Positions 1-6,767 of a stretch of DNA of 20,087 nt are shown piece after piece (the stretch's first letter is position 1; each line of letters begins with the position of its first letter). The position numbers and the translations under genes are program-made. The stretch comes from Actinobacteria bacterium UBA4719 (GTDB lineage Bacteria > Actinomycetota > Actinomycetes > Actinomycetales > Dermatophilaceae): assembly GCA_002404345.1 (NCBI GenBank), contig DHJN01000040.1, forward strand, positions 1 to 20,087. The letters run 5' to 3'. The notes beneath the pieces were generated by a model. The model searched no databases. It saw nothing but the letters and a program-made list of their open reading frames with translations, and was not told the origin of the DNA.

Positions 1-6
1 TAATTA

Positions 7-546
7 TTGCGCGAGCCCTTAGCTGGCAGCCAACGGTGGTCCTGGGTGGGGCAGGCCCCACAGCCTCCACCGTTGGTCGACCAGGCCCGTGAGGCGTTCG
101 GTCAGATCGTGCTGCCCACGGCCACGCTCGCGTTCAACCCGACGAAGCGGACGCTCGTCAACCTGGATACGTGGTTCTGGGCGCAGGGCCTGACCGGGGC
201 CGAGCTGCGTGGTACGTCCGCGTTCGGGCTGGTCGCGGTGGCGACCCCGGGCCAACTGCGGGTCACCCCTGGGGATGGGTTCGCCCCGTTCACCTGCGCG
301 TGGGTGACCGCCAAGTCCGATGCCTGCGCGTATGCGTACCGGCGTTCCTCGGTGGGTGGTCCGGTGCGCGCCCTGGACGGCTCGCCGGCATACGAGGCGA
401 CCGGAAAGGCGACCTGGAAGCTGCGGTTCGAGGACAACGGTGCACCCGTGACGATCCCCGGGGCACCCACGGAGCTGACCGGTCCGTCGATGACTGCTGC
501 GGTGGAGGTCGCCGAGGTCCAGACGATCGTCACCGGCGCGCGCTGA
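7..546 (+). CDS. Hypothetical secreted-type protein, N-terminally truncated
   Basis: The frame opens at a TTG directly after an in-frame TAA at 1-3 and codes for 179 residues, ending TGA. The protein has a Pro-rich start, then a run around residues 48-60 (LVNLDTWFW) and a beta-rich body. This resembles, from memory, actinobacterial secreted proteins of unknown function that carry a signal peptide and a similar LxxLxTWxW segment. Here there is no signal peptide and no membrane segment, and the TTG has no convincing ribosome binding site, so the front of the gene is probably missing. A nested inverted repeat lies at the 5' end of the frame. It sits upstream of decayed two-component genes, so it may itself be a remnant. 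Function unknown. The coding frame is credible from its codon usage; its being expressed is not certain. Confidence 0.55.
   Translation: MREPLAGSQRWSWVGQAPQPPPLVDQAREAFGQIVLPTATLAFNPTKRTLVNLDTWFWAQGLTGAELRGTSAFGLVAVATPGQLRVTPGDGFAPFTCAWVTAKSDACAYAYRRSSVGGPVRALDGSPAYEATGKATWKLRFEDNGAPVTIPGAPTELTGPSMTAAVEVAEVQTIVTGAR
30..76. repeat. Nested inverted repeat at the broken 5' end of the first gene
   Basis: Perfect 10-bp arms CCAACGGTGG (30-39) and CCACCGTTGG (67-76) enclose a second perfect hairpin, GTGGGG (46-51) with CCCCAC (56-61) and a CAGG loop. It lies inside the first codons of the truncated frame, so it may mark a recombination breakpoint, or it may be a chance product of high GC content. 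Confidence 0.6.
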
Positions 547-790
547 CCATATGTAAGGGACCGTGCAGCTTGTTCGACCCGACCTGGACCGCCCAGAACG
601 CGGCGACGCTCCGGCCTCCTGTGCACAGGACGAACGCCACTGCCCCGAGTGAGAGCATCTTCCAGACTGTCGAACTGGCGTACATGAAGCGTTCATGGGG
701 GCCAGCTGAGGTGATCTGGACAATCCCTGAGGCCATGACCAATGCGTAGGCGGTGAGTAGCCCAGCCCAGACCCGGATGAGGGCCGAGAC
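530..790 (-). pseudogene. Possible membrane-protein remnant, two hydrophobic segments
   Basis: On the minus strand this stretch reads about 85 codons without a stop and with coding-like codon choice. It has two hydrophobic segments, one near the upstream end (RVWAGLLTAYALVMASG) and one near the middle (MLSLGAVAFVLC), joined by a short polar loop. No usable start codon precedes the first segment; the frame continues upstream into sequence that belongs to the kinase remnant on the other strand. Its stop lies inside the last codons of the convergent first gene, overlapping it by 17 bp. I do not recognise the family. It may be the tail of a small membrane protein whose front was lost, or an accidental open frame. 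The plus strand here holds no recognisable gene. Confidence 0.3.
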
Positions 791-1406
791 GTGGCTGTTT
801 CCTGGAGGCCGTCGTCCTGGCAGGACTGGGCTGTTCCCGCGGTCCTGCTGATCGGGGCCGAATGCGAGACCTGGCTCCCTGGCGTCGCCGTGTCTCACGG
901 GCTGCCGCAGCGGAGGCTCGTGTGCAGGTAGCGCGAGAGCTCCATGACGTCGCGTCTTCACGGAGGACTACAGGACGAAGGTGGCTCTTGTCGCACAGTC
1001 TCTCGGTCGTGTTCAGTCCGAGGTCGCCGACACCTTCCTGGAAAGTGATCAGGACAGGGCCCGTCAGGCGATCCGCAGAGTCGCAGAGCTCAGCCCGGAC
1101 CTGCCTGCGCTCACAGCGCAGGCAACCGTCACGGCATACAGGGTCGTTCAGGAGGCCCTGACAAACGTGCTGCGGCATGCCGGCAAAGTCCCGACCCACG
1201 TTCAACTTGCACCCATGGACGACCGCCTGCTGATCGACATATGGGACGCCGGCAGCGACGTCGTTCTCGGATCCTCGCCCGGCGGTCTCGGGCTGATGGG
1301 CATGCGCGAGCGCGTTCTCTCCTGCGGCGGGGAATTGACGTCCGGACCGGGCCCTGAGGGCGGCTTCCGGGTCCGAGTGGTCCTGCCAGCCGACGGCACA
1401 ACATGA
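791..1406 (+). pseudogene. Sensor histidine kinase (HisKA_3/NarL type), broken
   Basis: Pieces of one NarL/DesK-type kinase lie in order but in different frames. A GTG at 791 opens a segment with a hydrophobic stretch (WAVPAVLLIGA) that may be the N-terminal membrane part. From 862 another frame carries the H-box ARELHDV with the phospho-acceptor His at 943-945, then about 13 foreign codons, then HSLSVV. The frame then shifts near 1013 to one reading EVADTFLESDQDRARQAIRRVAE. A segment normally present before the ATPase domain seems deleted, after which come the N-box (TAYRVVQEALTNVLRHAG) and the G2-type box (GGLGLMGMRERV). At least two frameshifts, an insertion and a deletion mean no working kinase is made. 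The stop overlaps the following regulator start by ATGA, the usual arrangement of an intact pair. The exact lesions are inferred from family consensus recalled from memory. Confidence 0.85.
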
Positions 1407-1764
1407 TCAGCATCGTGGTCGCGATGACCAGGAACTGGTGCGCGATGGGCTGGCCGCGATCCTTGACTCGGAGAAAGACTTCGCGGTCGTGGGCACCGCC
1501 GCCGATGGTGCCGAAGCGATCGGACTCGTCATTAGCCTGCAGCCTCACGTGGTTCTGATGGACATCCGGATGCCGGAGGTCGACGGAATCGAGGCCACCC
1601 GCCGCCTGGTCTCCGACCACGTGGCAACCAGGATCCTGGTCCTGACGACCTTCGCGGCCGATGAATACGTTCTGCAGGCGCTCCAGGCGGGCCCAAGCTC
1701 TAGTCTCACGACCACCTCCGGCCCCAGCCCGCCGATGCGGTTTGACTGCGGCGCTTCAGACTGA
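1403..1764 (+). pseudogene. LuxR/NarL-type response regulator, frameshifted and truncated
   Basis: The gene starts at ATG 1403 inside the kinase stop. The first residues read MISIVVA; a G seems lost around 1421-1424, because the next frame continues as the rest of a receiver domain (DQELVRDGLAAILD in restored form). The receiver is otherwise clear: the phospho-acceptor Asp in VVLMDIRMPEVDG, the conserved Thr in VLTTF, and the region LQALQAG. The conserved Lys segment that should follow is replaced by unrelated residues and the frame stops at 1764. The C-terminal LuxR helix-turn-helix domain is absent. With the kinase remnant it shows that a whole two-component system has decayed here. It cannot bind DNA as the parent did. 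Confidence 0.85.
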
Positions 1765-1974
1765 CTGAGCCGGGTTCTGTGTGGGGGCAACGTTTTCCGC
1801 CGGGGCGGTGGGTTTCCGTCCTCGCCGGTTATCCACAGCCCGGTGGATGGACGGCAGGAAGAGGCCCCGGGAGGCCGTATTCTCCTTGCAGATCTTCCGA
1901 CTGACGTGACTTGTCCGTACAGGTTCGCAGCGCTCACCGTCGGTCGGTTGGATGACCAGGGCAGGGGTGGGCCG
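1765..1974 (+). other. Intergenic leader of the tad operon with one perfect DnaA-box-like site
   Basis: This 210-bp stretch separates the regulator remnant from the pilus operon. It holds TTATCCACA at 1829-1837, identical to a consensus DnaA box, but only one copy is seen, so it is not an origin. The frame of the ATPase gene is open back to a GTG at 1843, but the conserved protein and a good ribosome binding site (GGGGTGG) favour ATG 1975. I could not identify a convincing promoter, although this is where the operon promoter is expected. Confidence 0.4.
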
Positions 1975-3201
1975 ATGGATGCCGTACGCACCGTCGAGGG
2001 TGAGGTGCGCGAGCTGATCCGGCGTTCCCGGCTGGACCCCACGCGTGATCTGCCGGAGATGCGCCAGCTCGTTCACGACGCGGTGGCTGACTACGACGAG
2101 CGCTCGCTGCATGGGGGGCTGCCGGCGCTGTCGGACCTGGGCGAGGCGACCAAGAGCGTGCTCGATGCCGTCGCGGGGTTCGGACCACTGCAGCAGTACC
2201 TCGATGACCCCACCATCGAGGAGATCTGGATCAACGAGCCCAGCAAGGTCTTCGTGGCCCGGGGTGGCACGGCCGAGCTGACCAATACGATCCTGACTGC
2301 CGACGAGGTGCGCGACCTGGTCGAGCGCATGTTGAAGTCGTCGGGTCGGCGGGTGGATCTGTCCTCGCCGTTCGTGGACGCGACGTTGCCGGATGGCTCG
2401 CGGCTGCACGTGGTGATCCCGGACATCACCCGCGAGCACTGGAACGTCAACATCCGCAAGTTCGTGGTCAAGGCGGATCACCTCGAGGACCTCGTGCGCC
2501 TCGGGACCCTTTCCCGCAGCGCCGCGCGATTTCTCGCAGCCTCGGTGGTCGCCGGCCTGAACATCCTGGTGGCCGGCGGGACGCAGGCCGGCAAGACCAC
2601 GATGCTCAACTGTCTGTCCTCCGCCATCCCCTCGCGGGAACGAGTGGTCACCTGCGAGGAGGTCTTCGAGCTGAAGATCCCCTTGCGCGACGTGGCCTCG
2701 ATGCAGTGCCGTCAGCCCAGCCTCGAAGGCACCGGTGAGGTTCCCTTGCGCCGCTTGGTCAAGGAGGCGCTGCGGATGCGCCCCTCCCGCATCATCGTCG
2801 GTGAGGTGCGCCAGGCCGAGAGCCTTGACCTGCTCATCGCGCTCAACAGCGGCCTGCCGGGGATGTGCACGCTGCACGCCAACAGTGCTCGTGAAGCCGT
2901 CACCAAGATGTGCACGCTGCCCCTTCTTGCCGGCGAGAATGTCGGAAGTCGGTTTGTGGTGCCGACCGTGGCCGGCTCCATCGACCTGGTCATTCAGATT
3001 GCGCTCGAACGGGACGGCGCACGCCGCGTGCGCGAGATCGTGGCCGTGCCGGGCCGGGTCGAGGGCGACGTGATCGAGATCGCCGACATCTTCACCTCTC
3101 GTGGTGGTCAGCTGGTGCGAGCGGACGGATTCCCGCCTCACGTGGACCGCTTCGAGCGCGCCGGCTACGACATCGCGGCCCTCCTGGCCCAGGAGGACTG
3201 A
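1975..3201 (+). CDS. tadA: Tad pilus assembly ATPase CpaF/TadA
   Basis: A 408-residue type II/IV secretion ATPase that powers assembly of the Flp pilus from the cytoplasmic face of the membrane. The N-terminal domain contains [20 protein letters not shown] (residues 69-88), typical of CpaF. The Walker A motif is GGTQAGKTT (201-209), the acidic box is CEEVFEL (from 227), Walker B is RIIVGEVR (272-279), and the conserved His region is LHANSA (300-305). Length and order match the family. Most CpaF proteins recalled have GGTGSGKTT; the Gln-Ala here still fits GxxxxGKT. ATG 1975 was chosen over the upstream GTG 1843 because GGGGTGG lies before it and the extra 44 residues look non-conserved. It is the first gene of an operon with tadB 3 bp downstream. 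Confidence 0.93.
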   Translation: MDAVRTVEGEVRELIRRSRLDPTRDLPEMRQLVHDAVADYDERSLHGGLPALSDLGEATKSVLDAVAGFGPLQQYLDDPTIEEIWINEPSKVFVARGGTAELTNTILTADEVRDLVERMLKSSGRRVDLSSPFVDATLPDGSRLHVVIPDITREHWNVNIRKFVVKADHLEDLVRLGTLSRSAARFLAASVVAGLNILVAGGTQAGKTTMLNCLSSAIPSRERVVTCEEVFELKIPLRDVASMQCRQPSLEGTGEVPLRRLVKEALRMRPSRIIVGEVRQAESLDLLIALNSGLPGMCTLHANSAREAVTKMCTLPLLAGENVGSRFVVPTVAGSIDLVIQIALERDGARRVREIVAVPGRVEGDVIEIADIFTSRGGQLVRADGFPPHVDRFERAGYDIAALLAQED

Positions 3202-3204
3202 GCG

Positions 3205-4080
3205 GTGACCGGAGTCGGCGTCGGTCTGGTTCTGGGCATCGGGCTGTTCTGCATCTGGTGGTCGTTCTGGCTACGTGATGAGCAGTCCGCGTCGTCCGCC
3301 GTGCCCCGCAAGGCTGGTCTGGTCAGCCGGCTCTCCGACGAGCTTGCCCAGGCGGGTTTCGACGCGGTGACACCGCGCAGCCTGTTGGGTGCGTGCCTGA
3401 TGGCTTTCGTCCTGATCTTCCTGCTCTTCGCCGCGACGACCAAAGTGGTGCCGGTCGCTGTGTGCTTTGCGCTGATGGCCGGCTACGCACCAATCCTGTT
3501 GGTGCGCATGCGTGCTCGCAGACGACGTGCTGTCATGCGCGACCTGTGGCCCGACGTCGTCGACAACATCGGCTCTGCCGTCCGGGCGGGGCTCGCGTTG
3601 CCCGAGGCCTTGAGCCAGCTGACGATCCGTGGACCGCAGGAGCTTCGACCCGCCTTCGCCGCCTTCGCAGAGGACTACCGGGCCACGGGCCGATTCCAGG
3701 AGTGCCTGGACCGTCTCAAGGAACGGCTCAGCGATCCTGTCGCCGATCGGCTGATCGAGTCCCTGCGCATCGCTCGAGAGGTCGGCGGTAGCGACCTCGG
3801 TCGGCTGCTGCGCACACTCTCAGCCTTCCTGCGCGAGGACGCCCGGACCCGCGCTGAGCTCGAGACCCGGCAGGGCTGGACGGTCAACGCCGCCAGGTTG
3901 GCGGTGGCCGCACCGTGGATCGTCCTGGCGATGTTGTCCTCACGCCCGGACTCGCTGCAGGCCTACAGCAGCCCGGCCGGTGTCCTGGTGCTGGCTATCG
4001 GCGCGGCACTGTCCCTGGTCGCCTACCGCGTCATGGTTCGCGTCGGCCGCCTGCCTGAAGAGGGGCGGGTCCTGCGATGA
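3205..4080 (+). CDS. tadB: Tad pilus inner-membrane platform protein TadB
   Basis: A 291-residue membrane protein of the type II secretion F (GspF) family that, with TadC, forms the inner-membrane platform turned by the ATPase. It starts at GTG 3205, preceded by AGGAGGA inside the end of tadA. Hydrophobic segments are seen at about residues 3-20, two near 53-98, and two at the C-terminus (LAVAAPWIVLAML, then AGVLVLAIGAALSLVAY). The cytoplasmic T2SSF domain lies between, about residues 110-235, including LWPDVVDNIGSAVRAGLALPEAL. Length and topology are normal for actinobacterial TadB. It overlaps tadC by 4 bp (ATGA), so the two are probably translationally coupled. Confidence 0.9.
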   Translation: MTGVGVGLVLGIGLFCIWWSFWLRDEQSASSAVPRKAGLVSRLSDELAQAGFDAVTPRSLLGACLMAFVLIFLLFAATTKVVPVAVCFALMAGYAPILLVRMRARRRRAVMRDLWPDVVDNIGSAVRAGLALPEALSQLTIRGPQELRPAFAAFAEDYRATGRFQECLDRLKERLSDPVADRLIESLRIAREVGGSDLGRLLRTLSAFLREDARTRAELETRQGWTVNAARLAVAAPWIVLAMLSSRPDSLQAYSSPAGVLVLAIGAALSLVAYRVMVRVGRLPEEGRVLR

Positions 4081-5045
4081 CTGACTTGCTCACGCAGGGT
4101 CTGCCGATCGGGAGCGGGTGGTCCTGGCTCGGCGCCGGGCTCGGGGCGATGCTCGGTGCAGGTTGCCTTCTGGTCTTCGTGGGTCTTCCGGTCAACCGGC
4201 GCCCCGGGCTTGAGGCCCGCCTTGCGCCATACCTGCGCGACACAGCCCGGCCGTCCCGACTCCTTGCCGTGAGCCGTGACGTCGGCGGTCCCGGGCTGTT
4301 GCTGATCCTGCGCCCGGTGATCCGCGACCTTGGTCGGGGCGTGGAGCATCTGTTGGGTGGCGCCGCGTCCGTGCGGCGAAGGATGGAACGCGCGGGCCGG
4401 CGTCCTGACCTCGAGAGCTTCCGCGCCGAGCAGGTCGTGTGGGGCGTCGGTGGTGGTGTGCTCGGACTCGTGGTGGCCACGCTGATGTGGCTGCGGAACG
4501 GCGGCTCCATCGTCCCGCTGGTGCTGCTCGTCTTCTGTGCTGTCGGCGCCGGCATCGTGGCTCGGGACCAGATGCTGACGAGGTCGGCCAACAAGCGTGA
4601 GCGACAGATGCTCGCCGAGTTCCCGACCATCGCCGAGCTTCTGGCCCTGGCCGTTGGTGCCGGTGAGGGTGCCACCGGGGCGCTTGAGCGCGTGTGCCGG
4701 CTCTCGCAGGGACAGCTGGCCGCCGAGCTGCGCCAGTGCCTCGCCGATGCTCGCGCCGGAGCCAACCTCCCAACCGCCCTGCAAGGGCTGGCGGACCGCA
4801 CCGGGCTGGCCAGCCTGGCGCGGTTCGTCGACGGCATCGTCATCGCGGTGGAACGTGGCACGCCCTTGGCCGACGTCCTGCGCTCGCAGGCCCAGGACGT
4901 CCGTGAAGCCGGTCGTCGCGCGGTCATGGAGGAGGGTGGCAAGAAGGAGATCGCGATGATGGTTCCGGTGGTCTTCCTGGTGCTGCCGGTCACCGTGCTC
5001 TTCGCGATCTATCCCGGCGTCGCCTTCCTGAAGTTCTCGATCTGA
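4077..5045 (+). CDS. tadC: Tad pilus inner-membrane platform protein TadC
   Basis: A 322-residue GspF-family membrane protein, the second half of the pilus platform. It begins at ATG 4077 overlapping the tadB stop. An N-terminal membrane segment (about 11-40), a polar linker with RRMERAGRRPDLESFR, two central membrane segments (near 120-165), the T2SSF domain (FPTIAELLALAVGAGEGATGALERV and following, about 180-290) and a C-terminal segment (MMVPVVFLVLPVTVLFAIYPG) are visible. The domain ends with the EGGKKEIAMMVPVVFLVLP block typical of TadC. A 44-bp gap with AAGGGA before the next ATG separates it from the pilin gene, long enough for separate translation control of the abundant pilin. Confidence 0.9.
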   Translation: MTDLLTQGLPIGSGWSWLGAGLGAMLGAGCLLVFVGLPVNRRPGLEARLAPYLRDTARPSRLLAVSRDVGGPGLLLILRPVIRDLGRGVEHLLGGAASVRRRMERAGRRPDLESFRAEQVVWGVGGGVLGLVVATLMWLRNGGSIVPLVLLVFCAVGAGIVARDQMLTRSANKRERQMLAEFPTIAELLALAVGAGEGATGALERVCRLSQGQLAAELRQCLADARAGANLPTALQGLADRTGLASLARFVDGIVIAVERGTPLADVLRSQAQDVREAGRRAVMEEGGKKEIAMMVPVVFLVLPVTVLFAIYPGVAFLKFSI

Positions 5046-5089
5046 GCCATACCTGTTGCTGTTCTGAACCACCACCCAAGGGACCCCCC

Positions 5090-5344
5090 ATGAACTTCAT
5101 CCAGTCACTGACCGCCAATGTCACCGCCAATGTCACCGCCAGCATCACCGTCTTTACACATGTCGTCCTTGGTGGACTCGAGCGACGCGCGGGCGACCGG
5201 GAGCGCGGCGATGTCCCGGGTTGGGTGCTCATCACGCTGATGACGGCCGGTCTGGTCACGATCTTGTGGACGCTGGCCGCCGATCAACTGAGGACCCTGT
5301 TCAGCGCGGCCATGACCAGCGTGACCGGGCCCGGGGCACGGTGA
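5090..5344 (+). CDS. flp: Small Flp-type pilin subunit
   Basis: An 84-residue protein in the place where actinobacterial tad loci carry the Flp prepilin. A polar leader of about 42 residues ends in a charged stretch (ERRAGDRERGD), followed by one hydrophobic helix (VPGWVLITLMTAGLVTILWTLA) and a short tail. This leader/helix layout is that of a prepilin; cleavage after a Gly in the charged stretch is plausible but the exact site is not certain. The leader is built on a 12-bp tandem repeat giving TANVTANVTASI. It is preceded by AAGGGA and overlaps tadE by GTGA. The prepilin peptidase that would process it is not encoded in the window. Confidence 0.78.
   Translation: MNFIQSLTANVTANVTASITVFTHVVLGGLERRAGDRERGDVPGWVLITLMTAGLVTILWTLAADQLRTLFSAAMTSVTGPGAR
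5111..5146 (+). repeat. 12-bp tandem repeat in the pilin leader
   Basis: Two perfect copies of ACCGCCAATGTC (5111-5122, 5123-5134) and a third copy with three changes (5135-5146). The unit is four codons (TANV), so copy-number change would alter leader length without breaking the frame. Confidence 0.85.
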
Positions 5345-5721
5345 TCGGTGATCGCGAATCCGGTTCCGCCGTGGCCGACTTTGCCATGGTGTCCGGCCTG
5401 CTCAGCCTGCTGTTCCTCGCCGTCTTCCAGCTTGGCCTGGCGCTGCACATCCGCAACACCCTGATCGCGTGCGCCTCCGAAGGCGCACGCTACGCAGCCC
5501 GTGCCAACGCCACACCGCAGGACGGAGTGGCCCGGGCCAGCCAGCTGATCAGCGCGAGCCTCTCCGATCGATATGCCCACCACGTGACCGCCGTGACCAC
5601 GACGGTTGACGGGATCCAGGTTGTGCGGCTTCGCATCGAGGCGCCACTGCCGGTCCTGGGCCCGCTCGGACCGGACCGCGTTCTGTCGGTCCAGGCCCGA
5701 GCATTTTCGGAGAGGCAATGA
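5341..5721 (+). CDS. tadE: TadE-like pilus assembly pseudopilin
   Basis: A 126-residue TadE-family protein, a minor pseudopilin of the Tad apparatus. It starts at GTG 5341, overlapping the pilin stop by 4 bp. The N-terminus is ESGSAVADFAMVSGLLSLLF, the family pattern of a Gly-Ser processing region with an acidic residue followed by a long hydrophobic helix (about 13-37). After the helix comes the TadE signature region ACASEGARYAARA. The rest is a soluble beta-rich domain expected outside the membrane. A longer frame is open upstream to 5221, but that would run through the pilin gene. It overlaps the next gene by ATGA. Confidence 0.85.
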   Translation: MIGDRESGSAVADFAMVSGLLSLLFLAVFQLGLALHIRNTLIACASEGARYAARANATPQDGVARASQLISASLSDRYAHHVTAVTTTVDGIQVVRLRIEAPLPVLGPLGPDRVLSVQARAFSERQ

Positions 5722-6218
5722 TCGCCATGGGGTCGCCGGGACGCCGGTTGGTCGCCCGCCTTCGGACTCGCCTGCAACAGCCTGGGGTCGCAGGATGCGA
5801 TGCGCAGGCGGGCAGCGCCATCATCGAGTTCGTCTTCCTCGCAGTGCTGATGCTGGTCCCGCTGTTCTACCTCGTCATGGTGCTCGCCCGACTGCAGGCC
5901 GGGGCGTATGCCGTGAGTGCAGCCGCCCGCGAGGCGGGCCGTGCGTATGTCACCGCATCGGTGCCCGCTGATGCGCCGTCACGCGCTCATTCGGCGGTCG
6001 CGCTCGCCTTTGCCGACCAAGGCTTCGAGAACGACGGCAGGATCGAGATCGGGTGCGATGGCACACCCTGCCTGCGTCCCGCCGGTCGCGTCCGGATCAC
6101 GGCGACGGTCTCGGTCCCGATGCCGCTGGTCCCGGCGTTCTTCTCCGGGATCGTACCGATGCGGATACCGGTGTCGGCGACCCACCTCGCCACTGTCGAC
6201 CGGTTCGGGGGACAGTGA
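5718..6218 (+). CDS. Second TadE/TadF-like pseudopilin
   Basis: A 166-residue protein with a 33-residue basic leader, then AGSAIIEFVFLAVLMLVPLF, the Gly-Ser/Glu plus hydrophobic helix pattern of TadE/TadF proteins. The post-helix motif is AVSAAAREAGRAYV. Two cysteines (CDGTPC) lie close together in the exported domain and could form a disulfide. It starts at ATG 5718 overlapping tadE, and its stop overlaps the next start. Position and size correspond to the TadF slot of mycobacterial-type loci, but the sequence class (TadE or TadF) cannot be separated by eye. Confidence 0.8.
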   Translation: MIAMGSPGRRLVARLRTRLQQPGVAGCDAQAGSAIIEFVFLAVLMLVPLFYLVMVLARLQAGAYAVSAAAREAGRAYVTASVPADAPSRAHSAVALAFADQGFENDGRIEIGCDGTPCLRPAGRVRITATVSVPMPLVPAFFSGIVPMRIPVSATHLATVDRFGGQ

Positions 6219-6745
6219 TGGCGACGCTCCTGGGCAGCCGGCGTCGCCTGAGGTCATGTTGTCGCTTGCGCAGTGCCGGCGAACATCGGCTGGCTACCAC
6301 GCACGTTCAGACTGAGCGGGGTCAGATCAGCGTGCTCATCCTCGGTTTCACGGTCATCGCCCTCATGCTCATCGTCGGCGGCGTCGACGTGACCGCCGTC
6401 CAGCTTGCTCGCGCCCGACTGCTCGATGCCGCAGACGGTGCCGCCCTGGACGCCTCCGACGCGCTCGACAGAGGCTCGGCATACGACGGAGGTCTGCGAT
6501 CTGCGATCGCGATCACCGACGGCTCGGTGCGTCGGGCAGCGGCGCAGTACCTCGCCGTTGAGCCCCGCCCCCACGGCATCTCCTCGTGGGTCCTGACCGA
6601 CGGCACCGGTAGCGCGGACGGGCAGACGGCGGTCGTCCGGCTGCGGGGCACTGCCGACATCCCGATCGCCGCGTCGGTCGTCGAAGCTTTTGGCGGCTCG
6701 GTGAACATCACCGTCGAGTCGCGTGCACGGTCAGGACTGCGCTAA
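6218..6745 (+). CDS. TadG-like (Flp pilus-associated) secreted protein, short form
   Basis: A 175-residue protein beginning at ATG 6218; GTG 6215 immediately before it is an equal alternative. A basic leader of about 33 residues is followed by ERGQISVLILGFTVIALMLI and GGVDVTAVQLARARLLDAADGAALDASDAL, the typical TadG/TadE_like N-terminus in which a helix is followed by an Ala-rich segment with the DAADxAALxA pattern. The exported domain is only about 100 residues, lacking the long von Willebrand region of full TadG. It is the last gene of the pilus operon, ending 22 bp before prfB with no terminator hairpin visible between them. Confidence 0.75.
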   Translation: MATLLGSRRRLRSCCRLRSAGEHRLATTHVQTERGQISVLILGFTVIALMLIVGGVDVTAVQLARARLLDAADGAALDASDALDRGSAYDGGLRSAIAITDGSVRRAAAQYLAVEPRPHGISSWVLTDGTGSADGQTAVVRLRGTADIPIAASVVEAFGGSVNITVESRARSGLR

Positions 6746-6753
6746 CGGTCGCG

Positions 6754-6759
6754 TAGTCT
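6754..6759 (+). promoter_or_regulatory. Likely -10 element of prfB (leaderless transcript)
   Basis: TAGTCT fits the actinobacterial -10 pattern TANNNT and ends 8 nt before the prfB ATG at 6768. No ribosome binding site precedes that ATG. Together these suggest that transcription starts at the A of the start codon. No good -35 was found. Confidence 0.5.
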
Positions 6760-6767
6760 GACTTGTC

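Noticed and set aside
1829..1837. A replication-origin signal from TTATCCACA
   Set aside because: A single DnaA-box match without a cluster, an AT-rich element or dnaA/dnaN nearby is expected by chance or serves another role.
1756..3141. A long open frame of 461 codons on the minus strand opposite the CpaF/TadA gene
   Set aside because: It mirrors the third-position GC bias of tadA, has no recognisable domain, and tadA is unmistakable on the plus strand.
4023..5075. Long minus-strand frames opposite tadC
   Set aside because: Low-complexity His/Gln/Arg-rich translations typical of shadows in high-GC DNA; tadC is clear.
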